A DNA stretch of 64,000 nucleotides from Phyllostachys edulis (lineage: Eukaryota > Streptophyta > Magnoliopsida > Poales > Poaceae), in the NCBI GenBank assembly GCA_036346405.1, contig CM070566.1:15123533-15187532 (forward strand), read 5' to 3'. Below are positions 13,101 to 21,384 of this stretch, one piece after another (position 1 is the first letter of the stretch; each line of letters opens with the position of its first letter). A program made the translations under genes and the position numbers. The notes under the pieces are model-generated. The model saw nothing but the letters and a program-made list of their open reading frames with translations, was not told the DNA's origin and did no database searches.

Positions 13101-14013
13101 AACTTACTATCACTTTCCAGATTGTATTACCCTCCTGAGAGCATCCTCAGTATTGGCACAAACTTTGCTTCAAATGTGAACTACTCTACCCCAGCTTATG
13201 ACAATTGTTTGCCTGAGGCTGAGCTACACTGTCATGTGCGGTGATTCATCCAATCATGACCCCCCAAAGACAGCTTGAACTTGTTTGATGATTCCCAAAA
13301 GCGAAAACAACAAACTCTGGCAGCAAGAAAATTTATTTCTTTTAAAGGCTCATTGCAATAGGAATAACATAGCTGCAAATTGGCGGCAGAAATCAGGGTC
13401 ACGGTTCAAGTTACAGCTAACAATTCTAGTTCTTCACATCCTTGTGCCAGGATTTACAGCCACATCGAGTAAAAACCATATGGCGTTGATGACCATGGTC
13501 CTAGAAAGGATTCATACTTGGCCATCTTGCCCCTTGCTCTCATAACCCCAAAAATCAAAACCTTGGTTAGTAAATGGCATTTTATTCGCAGTTCCTATTG
13601 AATTGGATGTCCAATTGCTCTACCCAATCAAGTCACTCACTAAATTGATGGAATCCCATAACAAATCCACCATGTCTATCCTTATTTCCACTGTAGCCCA
13701 ACATTGCAAGAAGCTAGAAACAGAAAGTACTGCTCCCAAGAACGCTATTTTTCTTCTCTAATCACACTTCCACCGTGCAATTAGCCACAAGTAAAGATGG
13801 ATGCTTTTAGCACAGGGAAACGAAAAAGAAAAGAAAAGAAAAGAAAAGAAAAGAAAAGAAAAGAAAAGAAAAGAAAAGAAAAGAAAAGAAGAGATCAAGA
13901 AACCTCACTCACTCCTGGTTAAGGACAAATCTGGCGGAGTTGGCAAGGGTGTGATCCTCATCCATGATGGAGAAGGTCGACGCGCTGGAGTCCGTCACCG
14001 ACCCGTGCTCCAT
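7176..14013 (-). CDS. RPAC2: DNA-directed RNA polymerases I and III subunit RPAC2 (AC19), 3 exons with a 6-kb first intron
   Basis: On the - strand the coding exons are 14013-13913 (101 nt), 7854-7778 (77 nt) and 7318-7176 (143 nt). They join in phase to 106 residues ending MDIDSN and a TAG stop. Exon 1 encodes MEHGSVTDSSASTFSIMDED followed by HTLANSARFVLNQ. Exon 2 encodes PRVAFCGYSIPHPADNKV and NIRVQTT. Exon 3 encodes GDPAKDVLKDALQDLM and CQHVRGTFDNLVADF. These are hallmark segments of the AC19 subunit, which pairs with AC40 as the counterpart of the bacterial alpha dimer and nucleates assembly of polymerases I and III in the nucleus. The length is close to the short plant forms. Splice sites are GTGAGT/CTCACAG and GTACTG/TTGGCAG. 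The first intron (13912-7855, 6058 bp) holds retroelement and Mutator-like remains. The gene faces the bZIP gene tail to tail. No frame damage was seen, so it may well be functional. Confidence 0.92.
8213..8280. repeat. Tandem duplication inside RPAC2 intron 1
   Basis: Two near-perfect direct copies of a unit containing AGAAGATTAGTTTCATAATG lie side by side, separated by a few bases (TTTGCGAGGG). No transposon ends were recognised. Confidence 0.6.
8357..9555 (-). mobile_element. Gypsy LTR fragment (- strand) in RPAC2 intron 1
   Basis: Read on the - strand, this segment ends with GGTCCCGACA. It aligns with the last 1.2 kb or so of the LTR that ends at 47564 and of the solo LTR that ends at 58406. 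Shared blocks include AGAACTAGGTC, GATTG..TGGCATAT, GAGTACGG.TGTACTC and CAGAGGGTTCC. The LTR end carries an unusual perfect palindrome, CCGGATTCGCAATCCGG (8365-8381). The 5' part of the LTR was not found, and similarity fades after about 9.1 kb, so the right border is approximate. It is a degraded fragment of the same broad Ty3/gypsy family as the two long LTRs further right. Confidence 0.6.
9556..10560. other. GC-rich, gene-like but unidentified intron segment
   Basis: A GC-rich block (9560-10030) with several overlapping open frames is followed by a block (10035-10260) rich in the motif CCGGTT and its complement. This kind of sequence often sits at the ends of grass transposons or captured gene pieces. 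No protein family could be named, and I did not find matching termini. The segment interrupts RPAC2 intron 1. Confidence 0.35.
10702..10908 (+). pseudogene. Possible C-terminal end of a gypsy-type polyprotein
   Basis: A 68-residue frame begins MDIPIGPITRVKAKLINQQV and continues NSLINDFNLTNENMLLP. The segment resembles the tail of grass Ty3/gypsy polyproteins, in which a PITRARAK..LN.QV motif precedes the stop codon. No upstream polymerase domains are present, so this is a fragment. It is followed by an A/T-rich run, a (CATG)n stretch near 10935 and a sequence that could be an LTR (about 10960-11460, with TATATATTCTTG near 11356). The assignment rests on one motif. Confidence 0.4.
12110..12619 (-). 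pseudogene. Mutator-like transposase, C-terminal SWIM and zinc-knuckle fragment
   Basis: Reading right to left, a SWIM-type segment (CQCTCNKSMLLHKPCS, then in another frame HVLAACGMIKMDSARYMSGF) is followed by FFMKENVVQ and GFRVVGNFTE. A Lys/Arg-rich tail ends with ILCGDYGHRKNKC, a CCHC knuckle whose first Cys has become Tyr. This order (SWIM finger, then CCHC knuckle near the C-terminus) is that of MURA/FAR1-type transposases, which bind element ends. The catalytic DDE part is absent. At least one frameshift separates the two halves of the SWIM segment, so it is not functional. It abuts the right inverted repeat of the surrounding element. Confidence 0.65.
12731..13820. other. RPAC2 intron 1, 5'-proximal part
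   Basis: This is ordinary A/T-rich intron sequence on the - strand between the Mutator-like element and the microsatellite. Short open frames have no recognisable relatives. No transposon termini were seen. Confidence 0.45.
13822..13891. repeat. (AAAAG)n microsatellite beside the RPAC2 5' splice site
   Basis: About 13 units of the pentamer AAAAG run without interruption after a short imperfect start. In the RPAC2 transcript this reads (CTTTT)n and begins only about 22 nt after the first-intron donor. Such arrays change length readily. Confidence 0.95.
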
Positions 14014-14598
14014 CGCCGCAACCCCCGACTCGAGCTGTTCTTACAGAGCACGACCAAGAACTCTCCCCCTCGAAGGAACGCGGACAAGAAACCTTGCAAA
14101 GAAGGGGAGATGGGAAGAGTCCAAAGAAGAAATCAGAACAACAAAAACCTAGCTTTACTCGGAGCTCAAATGGGAGGAACAGAGGAAGAAGAAACCTTGG
14201 AGGAAAGGGGGAGAAGAAATTTCTCGCGCGGGAGGTGCGATGCAGGAAGCGAAGCACGGGGTCGGCGGCGGCGGCGCTGTGGATGGGAGGCAATGTTTAC
14301 CTGGCATTGGCAGGGCTTCGACCTGCAACCACTTCTCGTTGCCGTCGGATTGCAGCCAAAATTATGCGTAGATGATAATCTAACGGTTAGGATAATAGCC
14401 TTGCTTGGGCTCTCTATCTCTCTCCCATAAAATTTATTTTTGTGTCTTTCAACGAAATTTATCCTCCCATTTTTCGGGGGAATATACTAGATATTAAATT
14501 AATCAATAAAGGGGTTTTTAAGGCATTAGGAATTTTTTACAGACCAAGCATATTTCAAACCATTAGATGATTATCTCAATATTCGTGTAACATACTAA
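14014..14598 (-). promoter_or_regulatory. RPAC2 5' leader and promoter region
   Basis: Upstream of the RPAC2 ATG (14013, - strand) the first 280 bp or so are GC- and purine/pyrimidine-skewed, as expected for a leader and core promoter. Beyond 14400 the sequence becomes A/T-rich. No TATA box was supported. Words at 14310-14350 (TTCGACCTGCAACCACTTCTCG) recur in altered form at about 14950-14975 (TTGCAACCTCTACTCATTACCG), so part of this region is a diverged local duplication flanking the MITE. Confidence 0.45.
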
Positions 14599-14890
14599 GG
14601 GCATGTACAATAGTATAAACAACTGATATTTGTAGCAACTCTCTATGTTACCTGTAGGCAGTACTATAGACAGCTCATACAATGAGTTGTTTTTTCACTT
14701 GTCTTTATAGATGATATAATCTTTTAATGCTTTTATGGACTTAAGATATTTCTTTCTTGGTTCTGGTGATATAATCGACTACAGAGTTATAGACAATATA
14801 TTTGTCTCTCTTTATTCTCTTTCATTCATATCATCTTAAATTCTCTGTAGCAGACACTATAGACGGTTGATATACTTATTGTACATGAAC
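14599..14890. mobile_element. Tourist-like MITE, complete (292 bp)
   Basis: The left terminus is GGGCATGTACAATAGTATA and the right terminus is its imperfect inverse, ending ATTGTACATGAAC. The element is flanked by TAA at 14596-14598 and 14891-14893, the 3-bp duplication of PIF/Harbinger elements. The interior aligns with the partial copy at 1-167. It is non-coding and non-autonomous. Confidence 0.8.
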
Positions 14891-15179
14891 TAAACCCCAT
14901 GCTTCTCACCCGCCGTATATGATTTGCCCAACTACCACATCATCGGCATTGGCTTGCAACCTCTACTCATTACCGTTGGACACTGCCTACACACGTTGCC
15001 CCACTAACTCGTCGTTCGTGATCTCCGACGGTTGGTAGAGCCATCAGAAGGCCGCAGCCGCGACCTCGAACTCCCTTCACAATGCACATTGTCTCTGGCC
15101 GCAGCTTTCCTTGACCTAGCTCCTAACACTACTACTGTATCGCATTTGGTCCTGTGCCTAGGCCTCTAGTCCGATTATA

Positions 15180-15400
15180 GAGCGGGACTAGGAAATCGGA
15201 CTAAATGTCTCACCTTTAGTCCGGGTCCCGTGCCCGGACTAAAGGTCGATTTAGTCCCGGTTGGTAATACCAACCGGACTAAAAGGTCCAAATTGCCGGA
15301 ACTAAAGGTCGATTTAGTCCCGGTTGGTAATACCAACCGACAAAAAGGTCCATTGGCCATTTGGTCGTTTTAAATCTTGCTGGTATTACCAAACCGACTA
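15180..15400. repeat. Left subterminal repeats of CACTA element 1
   Basis: Several direct and inverted copies of TTTAGTCCCGGTTGG and CCAACCGGACTAAA are packed together and can form hairpins around TTGGTAATACCAA. In En/Spm elements such subterminal motifs bind TNPA. Copies differ mainly by lost C or G bases within CCC/GGG runs. Confidence 0.8.
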
Positions 15401-15899
15401 AAGGTGTTTTTTTTTTTTTTTGTTTCCATTTCAATTCATTATTGATTTTGGTTTTACAATTACATTAGGTTTTCAAATGCGTATTCTTATTTGCTAATAT
15501 ATGTATACGCCCACATATAATTTAGTTTGGAACATTATTACACACAAATAAAGTATGAAACTATATATATTATGGAGCTATATATATGTATAATATATAT
15601 ATATATGCACATAAAATTTACAACATTATTCATGCATCCTTGGTATTTACAACACAAATGTTGTCCTCCACTTAAATGTCATACAAATGTTCGTCCTGGT
15701 TTGGCTTCAATTGTTCATCTGGGTTAAAGTAGAACTTCGGTCTTGGGGCTTGAGGACATGCTCATTAAGAAATCTGCGATTGTCTCTTGAATTCCTTTGA
15801 GGCGGTCCATATCCAACACCTGTTCCTTCAACCATATCTCCTTCAATTTGCATTAAACGAAAGAAGTATTAATATACATAAGATTTATTTAATAGCAAC

Positions 15900-16400
15900 A
15901 AATAAATAAAATGGATTTATTATATATACTTGTTACGTACTTTTCAAGATCTGTAGATGGGTTCTTTTGCATACACCATGAGGAACTCGCAAACGTAGTA
16001 TCCACACAAATTGTTGCTGGTGGTCTGCCAGAGAACCCATCTGCACGATATAAAAAGATTACTCTCGCTATCCCGCGTGAGTCAAGCATGATAAGGTAAA
16101 GATGCGGGAGCTAGTACAACTTACATCCAATCGGTGTGGATCAGAAGTGGCGCTTTCAGATCCGGACGGTAGTGAACTAACCAAGCCCAAACCCCGCCTA
16201 ATAATTGATCGTTAATTAACTATTGCGAGTTAAAGAGCAGAATAAATATTTAAAGATCGGGTTACCCCGGATAATGTCTATCATATCTTGGTAATCTTCC
16301 GCGGTTTTCTCAACGAGTCATAGATTAGCAAATGACCGTCGGAGAGATCGAAGACAATCAAGATCCAAAGGAAAGTCGATTTGTTTATAGAGTCAACATA
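15900..16400 (-). pseudogene. Ulp1/C48-type protease end of the CACTA 1 TNPA-like gene
   Basis: Read right to left: WILIVFDLSDGHLLIYDSLR (about 16380-16310), then after a frame change AEDYQDMIDII, then HYRPDLKAPLLIHTDW (about 16170-16125). After an apparent intron comes NLCGYYVCEFLMVYAKEPIY (about 16020-15950). The D of YDSL and the Cys of CGYYVC are the expected Asp and Cys of the cysteine-protease triad. The usual His before WIL is not seen (FLWIL). Ulp1-like domains fused to transposase-associated proteins are known in grass CACTA elements, where de-SUMOylation is the presumed activity. Frameshifts make this copy inactive. It belongs to the gene described at 17940-19440. Confidence 0.65.
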
Positions 16401-17519
16401 TATATCTTTATGTTGGATTGAGTAAGTAAAGTAAAATGTGCACATGATAACAACACTCACCCAAAGTTGTAGGGAAGAGTATAAATCTTTTGTTCTTTTG
16501 GTTGATCAAGAACCTCCGAAATTCCTCTCCGTTTGAGGTCTCCATTGATCGTAGGGAGTGTTTGGGTCCTTGAATACGATATATGGATCAACGAAACCAA
16601 TGTTCTTGTCCTTTCTACGTGTGAGGTCTCTCATCATGTCTCTGCATATGTATAGACATGCTAGCTAGTGTGAGGATAATTACTTATACATATACATATG
16701 CTAGAGTGAGATTATTAAAAGAAAGAATCACGCATGCACAAAAGCGGTGATGAGAGATTTGTCTAGAGCGCTCATGTGGCATAGTTGGTGTAACTCATTA
16801 AACCGAACCATTATAATGTCATCGCCACTAAGTAATGATGGTTTATAATTTTGACGCAAATATAGTCATCCGCTTTTCTGCGACACGCCGCCATGTACCA
16901 CTTGTTTAACAAGTACATTTATGCATTTAAGTTCCATGAGCTTCTCGTGGTTGTATAGACTCTTGCCATATACATATTCCTTCTTCCAATGATCAACTTC
17001 CTGAGCACTTTGGATGTGTGCTCACGAGCATTTGGGAAATGCTTAGACCGGTTTCATGAAAAATTCATCAAGTTGATCCAAATGCACATTTAGGATATCT
17101 GTTCTAGCACGCTCGTGTTTGAACCATATTCATTCCCAATAACTAGCGGGGCACCGATTGTTGTGATTGTTCCCGAGTGCAACACCCTTCCGTGTTTCTT
17201 CTCTTTCTTCTTCGCCTCCTCAATTGACTTGGTGAGAGCGCGGTCATAGTCCGATAGTGGCGAATCCTTACGAGCATGACGTAACTTTTTCTCGTGAGCG
17301 CCCACCCTTTGCCTTAGAACTTACGGACGTCTGAAGAAGCACGGCTTCTGGTTTCGCCGCTTCACTTTTAGCCTTGACTTTTGCGAAGAAACCGCCCACA
17401 TCTGTTATCAAGCATCTATTTCTCAGCGATCTTCTCATAGGAAAGTTTAAATGCGCCTTAGAAATAGCCGGTGTTCTCCCGAGGCTTTCTTCTTGGCGGT
17501 GGGGCCGACGCTTGCTTGT

Positions 17520-17790
17520 GGTGCGCCTCTTCTTTGGCGATGGGGCGATGGCGGCGTTGGAGCCGCCGTGGAGGCGATGCGGTGGTGCGGCGTTGGAGCC
17601 GGTGTGGAGGCGTTGGAGCCGATGGCGGCGTGGGAGCGATGGAGGCGATGCGGCGATGGCGGCGTTGGAGCCCGCCGTGGAGGCGATGGGGCGATGGCGG
17701 CGTTGGAGCCGCCGTGGAGGCGATGGGCGGCTGTGTCGGCGTTGGAGCCCGCCGTGGAGGCGATGGGGCGGTGGGGATGCGGCCGTGTCT
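17520..17790. repeat. GC-rich minisatellite in the TNPA-like gene
   Basis: About eight imperfect copies of GCGATGGCGGCGTTGGAGCC and variants, often followed by GCCGTGGAG. On the - strand it would encode a Pro/His/Ala low-complexity linker (PSPHRLHGGSNAAIA). It explains the many long overlapping frames on both strands here. Confidence 0.8.
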
Positions 17791-17939
17791 TCCACTTCAT
17801 TGTCATCGCCCGCAACACTGTGACGTGTGGTGAATGGATAATTGGACTTAGGTTGGGGAGGTTCTGCTGTGAAAACAACGTGGTATGAGTAAACCGTTAT
17901 TTAAGCCAATACATAATTAGTGAAAAATGTTTCGCTCAC

Positions 17940-19440
17940 TTTCATCCGCACCTAGGGTTAGGTTGTTGAGGAGGAGGAGGTGACGCCCTAGGAATAATGA
18001 TATAGCGCTTGCGCCAACATATGAATGTCTTCTCCGCTTCTCCTAAAGTCTTCTCCCCATCACCTCCTTCAATGTCAAGAGGCACATTGCTATTACCTTT
18101 CACAACTCTATCCACCGAGACGCTAGCATATCCAGAGGTATTAATGCCCCATGGCATCTTGGTGTCTTCGTAGGGTCGACACGAGATACAACACCGATAG
18201 CCACCATGGTGTGGCATTCCTCTCGAATGTGCGGCTCACATGTCGTGAGAGGATCGGTGATGTCATCCACGGGAAGCGCGCACCTGCGCCATCTTGAATC
18301 ATCGGCACCTTCGTGGAAGCGCAATCGCTTCAACCGATTAGGGGTGATGTTGACTCCGGCTCGATGCGCTTTTGCCTTTGGATGGAACTTATCGCTATCT
18401 GACTTGCCTTTTGATTTCTCATTCATTTTGGCTTCAAGTGCTTTTTCTCGCTCTATCGCTTCACGAGCCACTTCCCGTGACTCAAGAACCATTTCTCCAT
18501 CCTGCGCAGATCCGCTTCTGCCTCCTCGTACTTCTTTCTCTGGCGGCTTCTATAGGTGGCTTTGTCTTTAGGGAAGGCATGCTCCCACGACACCTCCCCA
18601 TAGCCTCTTGTTCGCCCACCGTGTTCAAGACTTCCTGTATGATGTCACCATCCTTATCTCGTTTCGGTGCCACCGCCACTCTCACCAAGCCTCGAGCATA
18701 AGCAAATCTTTTTGTCGCTCTTTGGAGTTTTATGCCATACACTATCTTTCCGGTCTCTAGGTCCAAGCTTCCCCATGACCGAAAAACCAATACTTGGCGC
18801 TCGGGCTTGATTGATTCTCGTTCGATCCCTTGGCAAGAATCTCCTGCTCCATTCTTTCCCACTTAGGAATGGCACTCAGAGCCACCGATCCCAAGTGATG
18901 GTGGTATTGCTTTTGTCCGCATTCTGTTGGTTCCTTCTCACCCGTGCCTCACCCTCTTCCGATGTCTTGAACTGCATAAACTCATCCCAAAACGGCCTCA
19001 ACTTGACGTAGGCCTTAGTGTTGAAATCAAGCGTCCGTTCTTATCGATAAATGTGTTGTACAATTTCTTCTTCCAACTTTGGAATTGTGTGGCCATCTTC
19101 TTCATAGCCCAGTTCCTAACTCTCTCCTTCAAAGCTTCATCTTCAGACGAGCGCGAAATGTTGAAGGACATCTTGCCAAACTAGTGCCTTGTCACGATCG
19201 AGACAAAACTAATATGAGGAGCAACTTTCTTTTGCTTCCATTCACGAGCATTGATCGGGATCCCGTCCCTTACAAGGTACCCACAAGGGTGACAAATTTC
19301 GTGCATGTGGTCCAAGTATTTTGCTCAGATCCTCCTCGAATTCGAGAGAATGAACCGACCCTCCAACGGCTTCTTGGCCTCGACATTTCTACTCTTCCCG
19401 TTGTTGTCGCCGATCCAGAGGGCTACTTAATGTAGAAACA
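17940..19440 (-). pseudogene. TNPA-like (Ptta/En/Spm) gene of CACTA 1
   Basis: Scattered - strand frames fit one CACTA accessory protein: EWKQKKVAPHISFV (about 19245-19200), then ALKERVRNWAMKKMATQFQS and WKKKLYNTFIDKN (about 19135-19045), then KAYVKLRPFWDEFMQFKTSE (about 19010-18950). A coiled, charged segment follows (REVAREAIEREKALEAKMNE, about 18480-18420), then ALPVDDITDPLTTCEPHI (about 18280-18225) and GINTSGYASVSVDRVVKGN. This order is typical of grass TNPA-like proteins that continue into an Ulp1 domain, found here at 16.4-15.9 kb. At least five frame changes are needed, so the gene is dead. TNPA-type proteins bind the subterminal repeats and help bring transposon ends together. Confidence 0.65.
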
Positions 19441-20329
19441 CAAAGATTTAAATAAATATATTTATACGACAAATGAAATTATTCTCAATTTCATGTATAC
19501 ATAAGAGATTGTAGATAGACCTCGCCAAAGATTGTCTTGCTCATCTTCATAATCGGCAAAATCGACTCCGCCATCTACTTCTTGATTGTTGTCATCACCT
19601 TGAATTGGGCACCTTGTAAGGCGTCATTGTTGATAATATCCATCATGGCATCATCCATGTTGTCATTCGGTCGGCCATTTCGCAAATATATGTGTAGGAC
19701 GTTAGAACGGTTCGTGATCGGTAGGGGTGGATAACGAGTGACTCGGCTCGGCTCGGCTCGACTTCGTTAAGGCTCGTTAAGAAAATGATTTCTCGGCTCG
19801 ATGGCGGTCACAAAAGAGGGCTCGCCACGGGGTTAGTGTTGTGTCGCCGCTATACCACATTGCCACCGAGGCACCGACAACAAGAGATGCTAGCTAATCT
19901 CGCTTGCCTCCTCTCGTGAACTCCAGATATTTTTCTCTTCGATCTCTTTTTTTCGCTCCCGCAAATGCGACAAGAGAGAGATGAGGGAGCGAGAAAAGGA
20001 GATGGATGAGCCGAGAATCTAAATTAAAATCCCGACTTATCCATGTGGATGAGCAGAGATTTTGATCCAACCAAACAAAGCCTAATTGGTTCTAGCAAGG
20101 AGACAAAGTAGCAAAACTCTAATGTGACGCGTTCATTCAGTGTTACTCGATCGCACATCTAGCTTGTACCCTAAGCACTCTCGATGGTGACTCCAAGCCT
20201 ATCTCAGAAGCAAAGTTTTGCTCCTTTGACCATGGTTTGAGTGACTCTTCATGGTGCAAGTTGACATCTAATTAAGGATACTTGACCTCTGAGATAAACT
20301 TTTAGAAACAACGTAAACCTCTTGACCTC

Positions 20330-20940
20330 TGAGCTCACGGCGTGGAGGAGGCGGCTCAGGCGGTGGTGGCGAGCCGCTGCCAAGTGAGGCACGGATCCGA
20401 TCAAGGAGGGAGGAGCGGGCGAGCTGAGCGGCAAGGAGGAGGAGCCGGGCGAGCTGGAGCGGCGGAGGAGGAGCCGGGCGAGCTGGAGCGGCGGAGGAGG
20501 AGCCGAGTGGAGGTGGTGGCGGGAGTGGGCGCCACGGAGGAAGCGAGAGGAGGCGCGAGGGAGACTAAGGTGGAAGAAGGAAGAAGCCCTTGTTGCTTAA
20601 TATTGAGGGACCTTTAGTCTCAAGGATACCAACGGGACTAAAGACCTTAGTCCCGTGGTAATCTGGATCGACTAAAGGTTGGACCTTTAGTCGGGTGGTG
20701 CCACGGCCGGGACTAAAGGTTTTATGCTGAACATATTTTCCAGAGAACCTTTAGTCCCGGTGTGTGACCTTTAGTCCGTGATGTAATACGGGACGAAAAG
20801 GCTGGACCTTTAGTCCGGGTGGTGCCACGGCCGGGACTAAAGGTTTTATGCTGGGACATATTTTCCAGAGAACCTTTAGTCTCGGGTCAGTGACCTTTAG
20901 TCCCAAGCAGACACGGACCGACTAAAGGTCCCCACTATTC
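20330..20940. repeat. Internal purine-rich block and CACTA subterminal-type repeat cluster
   Basis: A GGAGG-rich block (20340-20600, with two direct copies of GCCGGGCGAGCTGGAGCGGC) is followed at 20617-20940 by eight or more copies of CCTTTAGTC(C)CGG and CCGGGACTAAAGGTT. A 120-bp tandem pair shares GGTGGTGCCACGGCCGGGAC and TTTTATGCTG..ACATATTTTC. These repeats match the subterminal type of this element, yet they lie in its middle, 5.0 kb from the right end. Confidence 0.75.
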
Positions 20941-21384
20941 GATTCCCGCCACGCCACAGATTTGGGTTTTGTATTAAGTTTATTTGTATAAATATGCTAA
21001 TTCTTGTTAAATGCATAGTAAATTAAATACTAGGCATAAATTTTTAAAAAAATAATAGTTGCATTTCCTTTTATCTTATTGACATTTCAAACGACTTTTA
21101 TAGTGACCACAAGCTAGGAAGTGAAGAGCCAACTATAAACAAAATGAAGGGCTCAAACCACAAGCTGGGAATTTCATTTGAAGGCATAAATACTTGCTAA
21201 AAAAATTTCAAGTCATTTTGACACCGGTGGAGAAGACATGCTTCACAAAGGTACATGTGTCCTTTTATCGAATAGGAATTTCATTTGAAACGATAAAAAC
21301 AAGAAAAATATGATAGAAACATCTGAAGTTACAATTATTACATAAAATCTCTAATACACACTATTTATTAAACATCACTATATA

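Noticed and set aside
13801..14430. A 209-residue + strand frame starting in the microsatellite
   Set aside because: It runs through the (AAAAG)n array (Lys/Glu/Arg run) and then antisense to RPAC2 exon 1. It is a shadow.
17374..17888. Long frames of 120-175 residues on both strands at 17.3-17.9 kb
   Set aside because: They arise from the GC-rich minisatellite. Only the - strand belongs to the TNPA-like gene, and even there the tract is low complexity.
20931..20960. CACTATTCG at 20931 as a CACTA terminus
   Set aside because: The subterminal repeats lie on its left, the wrong side for a left end, and it does not match the termini at 15127 or 25972.
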